A program made the position numbers and the translations under genes. A stretch of 64,000 nt of DNA, from assembly GCA_010015745.1 (NCBI GenBank), contig ML978256.1, forward strand, positions 50,093 to 114,092. The letters are read 5' to 3'. A model generated the notes under the pieces. The model was given only the letters and a program-made list of their open reading frames with translations. It made no database searches and was not told where the DNA came from. The first letter of the stretch is position 1. Every line of letters starts with the position of its first letter. This stretch comes from Setomelanomma holmii (taxonomy: Eukaryota; Ascomycota; Dothideomycetes; Pleosporales; Phaeosphaeriaceae). Positions 22,617 to 35,045 of this stretch are shown here, piece after piece.

Positions 22617-23550
22617 CTCTGCGACCTTCATAATATACGATGATAAGCAAGCAGGCATTTGTATAGTCATTTCACACTTCTTGTTTCTACATGGCCACAA
22701 CAGCCTTTTGATGCTGGAGTTCAGGCATTTGTATCTGCGACAGCGAACAAGATTGATACGTGGAAAGAGGAGGCTTCCTGGTTACGGGCATCATGATTAT
22801 GATCTTCTCCTCTGCTTTTATGAGAGCCATTGGCGTGGTATCTCATCTCCAGAATCAGAAAACCTCATAAAAACAAACGACCTTTGTTTTGAGATTGGGT
22901 TTTCCTACTGGTAGACTGATTTCGATCTCCCCCCTTCTTCTTTCAAGGCTGGGTTGAGGTCATCAGATAGTGTATTATTGTAGAATACGAGAAAGTGGAG
23001 GAACATTACTGTGCCCCATTGCCGGTGACTCTTGCTGTGACGTGACGCATCATTGCTTCATCGAACGATGCATGCGATGACTCCCAAAACCCTGAATTCC
23101 CGCGATATGCTCGCCACCACACCCATTCGATAGTCTAGTTTACCTGCAGGGACAGGTCAACCATAACGAACCACTGACATCACCTGCATGCCGTGGACGG
23201 GGCTTGATCGTGCTTAGCGTTGTGGGCTGAGACCAATGGCGCGATAGCATCAGCACGGTGCGTTTCAGGGTTCGGACTGCCCCTGCGAACCACCCCATCC
23301 CCCTCCGTTTCGCGATGCAGCTGCCGCCTCCCACGTCTTCACGCTCTCTTTGAGGCGAGTCTGTCACTCCCTTGACAGCCTTCTCAGTCACTCTCTACAA
23401 TATCATCAGGTTCTCTTCGGAGACCGTTCACTCTCTGTATCAGGTTGCGCTGGTCGCGATCTGCAAGTCGTACAGCTCCCATCGGAGCGCGTCGTCGAAT
23501 TCTCTCGTCATTCTCGCTGTTTTTGAGTGTTATTCGGTCTAGCAAGCAAG
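22617..23550. other. intergenic
   Basis: 3' region of the zinc-finger gene and upstream region of the transporter gene. No further gene is seen. 23390-23540 is TC-rich and probably leader. Confidence 0.5.
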
Positions 23551-25193
23551 ATGTTAGGCTTTCATCGAAGAACGAGGAGTCTAATTCCGGTCAAGGAGCT
23601 GGGCAAGTACGATAAGCTGCCCGTGGTGGAGCAAGAGCTATATGCCGAGGAGGAGACGGAGAGCTATACTACCCCGGATGTGATGGACAAGCCGAGGAGC
23701 AGGCGATTGATGCTTGTGTACCTCGTCTTTCTGGCGGAGGCGTGAGTATCCGGGACACCAATCGCTCGGACGGGATATGTGCTAATTTGTTCAGCATCAT
23801 GGCCTCAAGCCTTCAACCGCAGCTTCAAATGCTCCTGTCATCATCCAACTATTGCGGGAACCTCACCACATCATACCTCCGCAGTATTCTCGATTGCGCA
23901 TACGCTTTTGGCGGATTGACTGGGTTCTTCTGGGGCTTTCTCGCTGACCGGATGGGCCGGCGGCGTGTCACACTGCTCGGGCTGTGGGCGAGCTTCATCT
24001 GCTGCTTAAGCGGTGGCCTTGTTACAAGTCTTGCAGGTTGCGCTATTTTCCGCTTCTTTGCGGGAATGGTCAGCTCGACTATGGTGTGCACAAGCTTGAC
24101 CATGCTCGGCGATTTGAGTCCGACCGCTGAGCAACGGGCAAAGAACGTCGCAAGATTGCCATTGATCTCGCTGTGTGGCTCACTTGGACCTCTAATGCAA
24201 GGTATGGTCTCGGAAAGTCTACAAGCCTACGGCATGGTCTGGCAAAAGTACCCGACTCTTGGCTCCGAGCTTGCCTGCGCAAGTGTCATCCTCGCCATTG
24301 CCCTCACTGCATCAATCCTCCTCAGAGAGACTCTTCCCCAGCAATTGGATCAATCGACAGACATGGACTGCGAAAAGGCAGCTTTTCTGACTCGCGACTC
24401 ACACGACACTAATATTACCCTCGTCGACCTTGCGCGCCCAGAACCAATGAAGATCGCCCATTTCCTTCAAGCACCATCCTTCGTCGTTATCCTGTCCTCG
24501 TTCTGCCTCCTCTCGCTGCATGCTGCGACTTTCGACGTTCTTCTACCACATCTCGGACACAGCAGCACTCAACACGGCGGCATGGGTATTCCATGTGACT
24601 GGCTCAGCATGGTTGTATTGCTTGTACGTGGCATCGCCGGACTATTAATCTGCTTCGCCGTTCCATACGCTATCCAAAAGTATGGTCTTGTGAAGCTATA
24701 CCGATCCATTTCACTCCTAATTCCGGCCATTTACATTATCACGCCTATTATCGCGCTGCTGGCTACATGCTCGGCCTTCGTCTCCATCGTCTCCATCTTG
24801 AGCATCCTTGTCAAGCACACACTCACCAACGGCGCAACCGTTCTTGTGGCCCTGCTCGTCTTGAACACCACGCCAGATGCTTTTTCCGCCGGAACGGCCG
24901 TTGGCATGATGCAAGTCGCCAGCCTTTTCAAAGCATTCGCCGTTGCCGTCAGCGGCACAAGTTACTACTTCAGCAACGATCTCAGCATTCAAACCACCAA
25001 CTTCGCACTCTGGACCTGCCTCGCGCTTTTCGGCGTGGTTGGTGCTGGTCTAGCATGGTTCGTCCGCGAGCGACCCAGCGTGGAGAAGGACTTTCCAAGC
25101 GAAGTCCTTTGCTGGGAGACATGTTTCGATGCAGATGCAGAGAAACAGACGTCGCTCGAGGACGATCTCGAAAGCTTGATGGGCGAAGACTAG
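23551..25193 (+). CDS. major facilitator superfamily transporter
   Basis: Exons 23551-23741 and 23795-25193 (53-nt intron, phase 2), 529 residues. A hydrophilic N-terminal tail of about 50 residues is followed by about 12 hydrophobic segments. The MFS motif A, GFLADRMGRRRV (about 23935-23970), sits between segments 2 and 3. A cytosolic loop (about 24330-24450) separates the two halves, and the acidic tail ends LESLMGED. The pattern GFxxDxxGRR with a long central loop resembles the fungal YCR023C-like/DHA1 group. The substrate cannot be told from sequence. The start is ATG 23551; further upstream the frame has no ATG. Confidence 0.9.
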
Positions 25194-25998
25194 GAATGAT
25201 GGTCTGCTTTATGTGATTCAGTCCACTCTATTTTGGCATGGCGCTGCGATGTTGGGTCATTTGTGTCTCCTTGTGTCAATGTTTTATCTCGTCTCATCTC
25301 ATTGAGTACTATCGTTCCATGGTGTATGAGTGTATATTATGACAAATCCACTGTTTATATGTCATCTGATGTTGCTTGCCTAACAGTTCGAGCCATCGAG
25401 CTCGATATGTAGACCCATGACGGCACGTGAAGGATGTATATGAAGGAGGCCATGTTGCGCTTGGGCGTTTTCATCTGAAACGCGCCAGGTTCGGCTCAAC
25501 ACGAGCAGGTAAACACGTTGCACAGATTCGTGTGAAAAGAAGAGCGACAGCAGCATCTTTACAGCGGATGCCTAAACCGACATGACGCGTGATTCTGCAG
25601 CTATCGATAGGTATGGCAATGGACTTTGCGTGATCTCCGCGTTTCCCACGTTGTCGGCGATTTAGTGGCGCAACATGGGGCCTAGGCGACGGTTGACCTG
25701 CTTCGGCACAGGGCTGCGGGCGGGTTGCCCCTGCATGCAACAACACTATGATGAGCAGGGTCGCGGATGCTTGTTGTGGGAGCCATAGGGGTGCCGGTCT
25801 ACCTTCAGCGCGGCATTGTAGTCACTCCTCTTCACCTGTGCCTGCCTCCACGTCAACATTGCACGCGCCCTGACTATTTGTTTACATCGGCCCTCTGTGC
25901 GGACCACCACCAACACCATCACCATCCCCCCGCATCCACACCCGCTCGCATATCCACACAGCATTTCGTAACCAACACCACTAGCAACTGCCTGCGCG
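25194..25998. other. intergenic
   Basis: Nothing coding is seen. CA/CCA-rich sequence (about 25900-25990) directly before the next ATG is probably its leader. Confidence 0.5.
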
Positions 25999-27795
25999 AT
26001 GTCTCTCCGCGACAGCTACGCAGCATTCCTAGCCAACCCGTCGTCGGGCGCGCTGGCTGACAGTGCGACGCTCCACTACATCACCACGCTCACCAGCATT
26101 CAAGACGCGACGGCCATCATCAAGCACCTGTCCGTGCAGGAGAAGCTGCTCAAGAAGAAGAACCAGAAGATCCTGGACGCTGTGGTTGGCAGCCACGCGC
26201 TCAGCGTCGACGTAGAGACCACAATCGAGTTCCAGAATGGCGGCGGCGCATACCTGCCCGGCCTGGACGACAACTTTGTGGCAGACAGGACGGTCACGTT
26301 CCCAGTGGTAATGCTGCAGCTTGGAACGCTTCGGGCGATTTCGTGTGCTGACTTGAACAGGTCCACGTGGTGCATTTCGACAAGGCGGGCAAGATTACGC
26401 AGGTCCGACTCTACTGGGATCAGGGCGCCCTGCTCAAGCAAATCGATGTCATCGGCGCGCGCTCGCGCAATTGGCCAATTCGCGACAGCAAGGAGCAGTC
26501 ACGGTTGATTGCTTCAAGCTCAGCAGCGGTTGCACAGCCCGAATCGGCGCCCTCTACACGCCCATCGACCGCTTCTCGAGGCGCCGACGAAGTCTCCATT
26601 ACATCCCGCTCGCGCGGCTCGACCAACAATGCGATGAACGACCCACATGCGTCATTGTCCTTGTTTCAGCCGCGCAACTTCGACGAGGAGGATTCGCATG
26701 CTTCACATCCGATAGCAGCGCGTGTACAATCCGCGAAGCCTCCTCCACGCGAGTACTCGGAGCTGTTCGTGGGCGAGAACTCTGGCTCGCCTTCGCCCTC
26801 ACCACAAAAGATCCCCACCAAGGCAGGCGGTGGCAAGAACTTCAAGAGCAATCGTTTGTTCGAGGACGTGGATGAGGACGAGGTCGCGGCTGTCAAGGGA
26901 CCAGGCGTCAAGACGAACCCCAAGAAGTATGACCACTTCACCTTTGGCGATAATGCACAGGACGATACACCAAAAGCGCGAAACCCAGCGACCAAGTCAA
27001 AGGGTCAGGCCAACTGGAACTTTGAAGACTTTGCGACGCCCAACAAGGTGAAGCCCAAGACGCAGCCCCAGGCCGTTCGACACTTCGGCTGGAGCGACGA
27101 TGAGGTTGGTCCATTCTATCAGCCAGAGACATTTGAGGTTGCTCCCTTGTCTCTGCGCCCTTATATGCTGCCTTTGCTAACATGACCTGTCGCAGGAGGA
27201 GACGTCTCCAGTTCGCCGTCCGATTGTTCACAAGGCACGCCCCGATCAGGACGCACAATTCGAGTTTGTAGATGACGGCACGCCGGAGGCACAGCGCAAG
27301 ATCCAGTCTTCCAAGGGCCGCATTGGCAACAAGGGCATGGGCTTGTACCAGGACCATGTTACGGGCACCACCGCCGGCGATGCAGACGACACGCCGTACG
27401 ACGATGATGTCAAGCGACCTTTGAGCGATGTCACCCAAGCCATCAAGAACGAGAACCGCAAGAAGGATTTCGCCCCACACTGGGAGATCAACGACGACAG
27501 TCCTGCTGGCACCAAGAGTGTTGTGAAGAAGCCTGTCGACGACAACCACAAGGCCACCAAGTCCAATTGGAGTCTGTACCAAAACTCACCCGACTCTCGC
27601 GAAGGCATCAACATTGCTGGCAACGGTATGGGCGGTCGCAAGGGCACTGAGGCCGCATGGTCCCTGTTTGATGAGTCACCCGGCAAGAAGGAGAACAAGA
27701 ATGGCAACGGACAGGCGGCCACTTCGAGGGGCATTCGTACTGAAGGCGATGGCATGGGCGGTAAGAAGGGCGCCGAGTCGTTCTGGGATTTCTAG
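25999..27795 (+). CDS. NTF2-like domain protein, fungal conserved
   Basis: Exons 25999-26307, 26361-27104 and 27196-27795 (introns 53 and 91 nt, both phase 0), 550 residues. Residues about 1-140 look like an NTF2-like fold: an N-terminal helix (SLRDSYAAFLANP), a conserved IEFQNGGGAYLPGLDDNFV segment, then VHVVHFDKAGKITQVRLYWDQGALLKQ across the first splice. The rest is disordered, Ser/Pro/Lys-rich, with recurring short aromatic motifs: KYDHFTFGD, HFGWSDDE, NWSLYQNSP, AWSLFDESP and the final SFWDF. Repeats of the type GNGMGGRKG and GDGMGGKKG occur near the C-terminus. The role is unknown; the motif-rich tail suggests binding partners. Confidence 0.8.
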
Positions 27796-29105
27796 ACATA
27801 TGCTCGTCTCGATATTGGATAACGAGTACGGCCTTCACGACGGATGCTGTCACGATTTTCTTGCTGTATACAGCTTCCACTAGTCTCTCTCCTGTCATTT
27901 CTTTCAGTCTATATGTCACGTCTCATATGTCGAGCGGATCAGATTGGATAAAAGCGAAGGTATGGCATCGCCTGCGCTTCAGGGAGACTAGGTCTGGTGT
28001 ATAGACACTATGCTTAAGCATGAATGAATTTCCTAATAACTTGTTGTGTAGTCTCTACTGCTCTTGAAATCCCTCGATGACTGCCAGCATGCCCTCCCTT
28101 TCCCAATGAGGACTCCGCCAGACTTCACGACGAGCTAGAGTTCGCCTTACAAGGACCGAAAGTACATGAGGAAATTCGTGTGAGCGAGCTGATTACGCAG
28201 ATACTCGTTGTGAGAACCTGTGGGCCTTCCTTGCGATGCGGGCTACGATCACGAGCGTTGGAGCCTTGCGATAGTGCCTCTCCAGATATTATCTTGACAT
28301 GGACGATGTTTCAAAAAGGGTTTGTACCAAACGTTCTTATGATTCGCAGGCTAACGCTGCAACTTGTGTTTTGCTTCTCCGACCCCTCGCACCTGATCTA
28401 TTTTGTAACGGGTATAGCAAGTCAATCTGTCTCTTATCACACGTTGAGCGTGAATCTCTGAGATATCTACCTTTCTGCTGGGTGTGCTTTTGGTGATATG
28501 ACGTGCGACTGAATAATGATCACTGTACTTTCAAAGATTTGGCATAGCCTGCATGGTGGATAGTTTGTTTACCTATCTGCAATGACACCCTTGATCCGAG
28601 AAATCAGCGTAATCGGGCATGCTTGTTCGTTTCAGTAGCGTTTAAGCATCGTTTACTGGAACGTATATCCTATAATGTGTAATAATAGTTGGGCCTCTCC
28701 ATATATACAAGTACAAATATAGTGATTTGCACTGCTTCGAACTTACTTGTTTTGGAAAGTACAAATACAAACATAGTCATCTACACTGCCTTGGAAGTTG
28801 CCTGTTTTGGAAAGTACAAGTACGACTACAGTGAGGTACAAATGAGGTAGAAGTACATGTGGGTAGGCGCTTAGCCTTTGGTCTGACCTGATTGTTAGGT
28901 GTGCTGTTACCGATTCAGCGTTCCGTTGATGTACGTCTTCATCACGCTCTTCTTGCAACGTGCAACAATATGGGCAGATACAACACGTCAGAGACTGTTT
29001 GTATCAGCAGAGTACAGTGTGCTGTGATCAGGAATGAGCGTCTGAGAATATCAATGTATAACTCGGACTCGGCACCCAGCTATCAGGCACCTGTCGTCGT
29101 CTGGC
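27796..29105. other. intergenic with imperfect repeat
   Basis: No gene is supported. It contains the TACAA-rich imperfect tandem repeat at 28709-28860. Confidence 0.5.
28709..28860. repeat. imperfect tandem repeat, unit about 50 bp
   Basis: Three units begin AAGTACAA at 28709, 28757 and 28812. The first two end with CTTGTTTTGGA or CCTGTTTTGGA, and each contains TAGT or CAGT followed by a CACTGC-like segment. Units differ by substitutions and small indels. There is no coding content. Confidence 0.65.
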
Positions 29106-30454
29106 TCAACTGGCCCGTCGTGTGAACACAATTTCCAGCTCATCTCCAACGCGCCAGGAATCCACATTGCCATCCCACTGCACAAACTTGACGTCGGCAT
29201 GTAATGCCATCTTCTCTTTATGCTCAAACACACCCTTCTCTCTCAGACTGTCCCACACAGCACGAAAAGCCCCACCTTCGCTCGCTCGGTCACCGCCCTC
29301 AGCAGACTCTGGATCATCAAACCACACACCCTTCTCCACGATTCGGCGCAGGTCGTCTGCCGGGTCCATCGATGCCCAGATGTCCCATGGAAGATACTTG
29401 ACCCGGACTTCTTCGAGATTCGAGGAAGCGCCGAGCATGAGCATGGCGTGTACGCAGACTTGGACCCAGTATCTTATCTTCAACGGAAGTGTATAGCCTG
29501 GACGAGTGATGCTGCGGTGGTGATGCGATTCCTTGGAGATGAAGTAAAGGGGAAGCGTGATGCTGCGTAGGTCGAAGGTGGTAGACGCGAAGTACGAAAA
29601 TAGAGGCATGACTTCCATCTGGACCAGTAATTCAAGCTTTGTGGATATATCCTCGTATGTTGCGGACTCTCGTGTAGGGTGTTGCGAGGGGTCGGTAAAA
29701 GGGTAGTGGTTTGCAAAGCCGAATGGATCGTTCGGGTCGCTTGGTTGTGTCGAGGGAGGTTGTCGAAACGACGGGTATAGGTCGAGATCTGATGGATTGT
29801 AACGATTATCGTCATAATAAGACCCGTCATGGTCGTACTCGTCGTAGTGTCCGTTATACGGTGCTCCGCGCACGTAGTCGACGTCTACCTCGTGCTGATC
29901 TTGTTCCCAGTACCACTCGTCTCGGCCGCTCTCTCGATCCGGAGGGTAATGTGTCAAATTGGGAAAGGTGACCCAGTCGAGTTCAATCTTCTTCATCCAT
30001 CGCAGCCACTGCCTGCCTGGCCCATTCTGCTCTTCGATCTTATCGAACAATGCTTTGAGCACGAACGGCCCACAGCTGAGAAAGACGATATGCCGCTTGA
30101 GCAGTACCTCGAGGGCTTCGCGTGCGATCTGACGATTGAGGAGGAAGTATTCGTGATGTAGGACGAGCAGGAGCGCCGCAGCACTAGGCTTGAAGTGCTT
30201 CAGGTTCCGCCGTTCGATGCGTAGGGCGCGTTCGCTTCGATCATCCTCAAGCTGGAATGCATAGTCGTAGATCTGTTCGAAGTCAATTAGCTCATGCTGA
30301 AGGCACCTGTGTTGTGGATGGTTGTCATACTTACCGAGTCGCGCAACTCGCGGGGTAATTTCAGGAAGGGAAAGACGATGCGCGATGACAGCGCATCGTC
30401 GTGGTCTTGTTCCCGCGCGTCAACCAAGATCACAGTCGGCGCGGTGGCATTCAT
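29106..30454 (-). CDS. 2EXR/F-box-like fungal protein
   Basis: Exons 30454-30335 and 30272-29106 (62-nt intron, phase 0), 428 residues, uninterrupted. Splicing creates FPFLKLPRELRDSIYDYAF, the LPxELRxxIYxYA signature seen in fungal 2EXR and F-box-like proteins. After it come conserved-looking Trp/Leu-rich segments (HFKPSAAALLLVLHHEYFLL), an acidic Tyr/Asp/Pro-rich insert (about 29960-29700), and a C-terminal half with predicted beta-rich stretches (LEEVRVKYLPWDIW, KFVQWDGNVDSWRVGDELE). It is longer than the array members at 53-63 kb (about 230-240 residues) and its intron phase differs, so it is a distant relative. I chose ATG 30454 as the start; 31 more codons are open upstream without an ATG nearer. 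Function unknown. Confidence 0.75.
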
Positions 30455-33400
30455 CTTACCTCTTGCACCGCAGGCGACGCGTCGCTTTCGTGTTGCATGG
30501 CGATGCAGAGTCCGCTCCGCCCTGCGCCATCCTAGGCTGCCCCTCACCGCGCACGTTGCTAAATCTCCGAATGCGCTAGCACGTGACCACCAGCCTTAGC
30601 CTCTCCTGCGACACGAGCATGATGCAAGGTTGATCAGTCGCACTTGCCTGCTGGTCAGTCCCCGAGTCGTGCCCTGCCACGATGCCGTTCAGTTGCAATG
30701 TGACAAGCCTATCAGACCTCGCAACCCTCTAGCTGCAGATTTCAACGGCGCATTTGAGCGCTCCATCGCTTTCGTGGGACGTGCGAGCGGAGTTGCAATG
30801 TGGTCCTGCAGCAAAGTATGGTGCAGCGGGTATGCCTGCAATGTTCTCCTCTTTTAGGCAGGTGCGGTGGATCGACCCAGTGGAGCCGCGGCCCGATTGA
30901 CTGCACTGCCCACGCAAAGCGTGGTTGTCATAGTGTCTGTCTGGTAAGGGGATCCAGATTGGGAATGTACATATGGCAACAAGTGGAGTATGGTTCAACG
31001 GCGTCAGCCTTGCATCGAGCATTACCTGTCTTTTCGGCAGGAGTTCCGAGCCTGCCACGACATCACCTGGAGGTCATACAAGACAGCAAGAACGGCGACA
31101 GCAAGTTTCATACAAATCTTGGTGGTCCTCGATGGCTTTCAGCAGTTGTATCCGGGTAATTATTCCCGCAGTGAGGCGATCAATACTGATCTGAGAGTGG
31201 TTGTGCGACTTGCTCCAGGATCAGTATTCCTGCGGCGTCGTTCGATTTGGGTACTTCTATATTGCTTCTCGATAGCTTACCACATGAAACACCGCGTCTG
31301 TGCGGCAGCCTGCAAGAGTCAGGGGCAGAGCAATGTACTGTAGATGGATGTACCGCACCGGCGCGTATGCATCGCAGGGGTAGTGCTGATCGGAAGGTTG
31401 TGTACAGTCCGACGCCTCCTGCTGCTAGTGCACTGTTCTCCGAGTCGAACTGCATGTAACGTTTGATCCTTCGTAGCGATGTCCGGAACCGTACCGAAAA
31501 TGTCACTGCTATGCGTCCGCAACCAGGAGCCCTGAAGATCAATCTGGCGATGCCTGGTGTTCCCTGTTGAGCGCGTAACCACCTACCTAGTGCATCTGTG
31601 CCACAAAACAGCCCCAACAATTCCGCTGGCAGTTGATGCGTCGATACACAGCCGTAGATTGTGTCTTAGAGAGAGACGGTGCACTAACAACGTGTCGCTT
31701 GTTTGTGATACTCAACTCAACTCGATCCTGCAGGTCCCAAGGTGGCTTGGATCGGGAAAAATAAGGGGGGTTGAACGAAGATGCCGACGTGCATGGAAGC
31801 AGGAACATAGCCTTCGAAGCTGAGACTGCCTAAAGCAGGCATGTTTTTGCACTGGATCTGGCCTGCCGTGTCAACGAGGCCTGGAAGGGTGATGCTTTGC
31901 CATCGCTACAAGATGACAGACACAGCAGCCTGTGTCTCCTGGAAGTCGACAAGTCTTTCGCTGAACCTCGCTGCTGTGTATCTGCCCAATGTTTCATGAT
32001 CTGCAGTGTGGATTGTAGCGGCTCAGGATGCATGTCTTTGTTTATCGGACACTGCAAAGTGTCGACCATCTCCATTCCATTGCTTCTCATGCATCACCTG
32101 GCTAGCTCAGCGAACGTTCAATCAATGTGTATTGCGGGGTACCGAGGGCTGCGTTGCTCAAGGCGTTGAGAGTACAAAGCATGCACTGGCACCTTTCACA
32201 GAAGCCGTTGGAGTTGGCAACCTGGTTGTTGGGATCGTGTGTGGTTACACGGCGAAGTCTCGTTGTGACAGTGATTCGCCATGTGGTCGTAAGCATTCGG
32301 GCTGCGTGCAATAGACCAAGTCAATGGCGACCAAGCGTTGACGTAGCGGTGAGACGACATGGGACGCATCGAATCGACATCGAAGCACTTCCTCGACGGT
32401 ATGGCGTAGCAAAGGAAAATTCCGCTTCCATCATGTGTAACCGCATGATCAAGTCAAAAGGCCGGCTCTTTTGCATTGTCTCAGATGACGCACCGGCGAT
32501 GTCGGTCGACATTGGCGATCGGGAAAATAGAGTTTATGTCCGATCAGCTTGAGAATATGCACCATCAGATTGAATGTTAGTAGGTAAACTCGGTTATGCT
32601 TCCCAGTCATGCATAATGAGTGCTTCGATCCAGCGACATTTGCCTCATGTACTGGCAAAGAAGTACCGTGGAGCACCAATGAAGCGATTCTTACTCTTCT
32701 CATGGTAGCCACAGCCTCGATCTGACCGCGAGCGCCCTGACTTGGTACAGCGACAGGCTAAGATCAGGCGTGTTGCGTTAGCCAACGTTGTGCTACCCCC
32801 CTAGCTGTCCAGCGCAAGCCAGACGCCGGTCCATTCGCACATCTCGTGCTTGGAGAGGTCAACGGCACCTAAAACAATCGGCATGCTGGTATGCAACCGT
32901 TTCGCCAAGTACATCGACCGCACACGAAATGGGTCGGATTGAGCTACCGAGCGCTTGTGAGCCCTCAGGCTAGGAGCATGCTGGGGCGATCTGCAGTTTC
33001 TCCCATTGGTGGGCAAAATTGGCTGTAGCAGTTTCATTGAACCGCCAAGAAATAGGATGAAGACCGCGACCAGAAGACTATTGCATGGGCATGGAACAAA
33101 CCGACTTCTTTGTCCATATGCAAAACGTGGTCGTTCAGTACCAACTTGGCGTGAAGGAACATACCTCCCAATGAGCGGCGCAGTGGGTGGTGTCGTCGAG
33201 TGATCCATGGTGCATCGCCTACTATCTACGCACCGTGCGTAAAGCCACCGCGTTCTCGGTAGAGCTTGTAGGGTGCATCTTGCAGTCGTTCGACTCGAGG
33301 CTGGTGAGAGAAGAGTCGCGACGGAGAGGATCGTCGAGGATAGACGATTCGGCGGCGGTCCGACTTGCTTTTCTCGGCGATGTCGCCGGTTGGGCAGACG

Positions 33401-33699
33401 CTGTGGAGGCCCTCGTGGCGGCGAGCCTCTAATATTACAGCGGGCAGCGGGCCAGCAAACGCCAGACGCTGGGTTTGGCTAAAGGCAGGATGGCACCCCG
33501 GAACACCCCAGGGCTGCGAGTGTTTCCACGCTCCCGTCCCGTCGCTCATCTCGGCACTCTTGCTGTGCGCACGCACACATGGGGCAGTGCTCGAGGGCAG
33601 CACGACGACATTCAGCGCGTGTGCGCAACGAAGCTGTCGCCGGTGACCTGCGATGGGCTCTCGCGATGCACCAGTTCGCGCGGCCAGCCAGGGAGCCGA
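30455..33699. other. 3.2-kb interval without recognisable genes
   Basis: Many short overlapping frames occur on both strands, the longest about 146 codons (31180-31620, -). None has a family motif, consistent codon pattern or believable splice sites. I see no transposon motif or array. It may hold a non-coding RNA or old decayed sequence, which cannot be settled by eye. Confidence 0.5.
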
Positions 33700-35045
33700 A
33701 TTAGGTGCAGGTAGCCGCCGCTAGAGGGGCAGGGTAGATAGACGATGCCGCGATTTTTACGATTTGGATCCATCCTCCACGTGCGGTGGCAGCGGTGCGC
33801 AGCATCGATATCATTGATTGGCCTCCCCCATGCCCTTGCTGATCACAAGCTGGCGACTTTTGTATCCATTCTGCGCCGCCGCTTTCTTCCACCTCGAATC
33901 CAGCCCGAGTTGTCGCACAGCTGTCCAGGCCCCCGGCTGCCCGCTGCTTTCTGCTGTACCCCTCAAGCCCGCTGGTGCGCCCGTCGTCGCCCTTAGACTG
34001 CTCGAAATCTGGTCCGCCCATGCAAGGGACGTCGTCTGCCGCCATTCAAACGGTCGCGCCTGCGACGCTGCTGCTGCTCTTCTCCGCTCCGTTTTCCCAG
34101 GACATGTGCGGGTGACGGACAACTTCCCCCATCTGCTGTTCTCCACGCGCACAGCACAACGCCCGCTGCCTCGAATTTCTTTTCACGGCCATTGCCCACC
34201 CGGACCGCCCAGTTCGACCACGCTCGCTGTGTACGACCTTCAGACGCCACTCGGCAGCGTTCCTCGCCATCCGCTCAAAGCCAATTCCCCTCCAGCGGCA
34301 ACTGCTCGACGCCAGCGTGTTGCACTCGACTCCCAGGGCGCCCACCAGCGCGTCATCGCCAGACTCCGCCATCTGAACGCTGTGCACGAGGTCGGCGCAA
34401 GACCCAGCGCTGCCATTGTCCCCGCTGCAACGCACGAGTGCCGAGCAGAGGTCTGCAGCCACATCCCCTTCGGCCCCAAGCTTCTGATAGCTGTGTGGTG
34501 GAGTCGCAGTCGGCGGTGCAGCTAACCTTTTGTTCCCTCTGGCACAGCTGCTGCCCACCAAAACAGGTCCGCCCACCATTGTCGTCACGGGCTTCCCAAG
34601 CTTTCCATGGTAAACTGCCCTTTCCTGGGTACTCCTCGCGCCTGCCTCGAGATCGAGCGTCTTGGCGCACCGACATTTGTTCTGCCCCGCTGCGCGAGAG
34701 GTACCGTCCCATTTGGGTAGGAGCCATCCATAGCACATCCCGTGCGCCCTCGACCGTCTTCCCGCCTACAGCGTGCTCTTTTCCTCTTCCACGCCGCTGC
34801 CATTCATTCTTCTCCCCAAGATCGCCTTTCGATCTCATTGCTCCCATTCCTGTCTGCCCTTCATCGCTGCTGTCAGCAACTGACCTATCGCTTCCGAGAA
34901 CACGCCTCGTCCCGTCTTCTTATTGGTCGGCGTCCCTCACTGGCGCCCTCTGCATCACCTACCTCAGCCGTCGAGCTTGACATCAACTTGCTGCTCCACC
35001 TCTAGGTAGTGCAAAGCATCTGGCAGTTGCTCCTAGGTTCGCACC
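33700..35045. promoter_or_regulatory. long pyrimidine-rich leader/promoter of the bHLH gene
   Basis: Strongly C/T-rich on the + strand, especially 34190-34960, which creates long accidental frames in several phases (for example 33818-34525, 235 codons). Composition rather than protein-like sequence explains them. It probably contains the promoter and a long 5' UTR of the regulator starting at 35046, as is common for fungal regulators. Confidence 0.5.

Noticed and set aside
23527..23550. Upstream extension of the MFS transporter
   Set aside because: The extra codons start with GTG; ATG 23551 is the first standard start.
31180..31620. 146-codon minus-strand frame
   Set aside because: The longest frame in the gene-poor interval, but no recognisable domain and overlapping frames of similar length exist.
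33818..34525. 235-codon open frame on the plus strand
   Set aside because: Three frames are open at once in CT-rich sequence; the residues reflect composition and no family motif is present.
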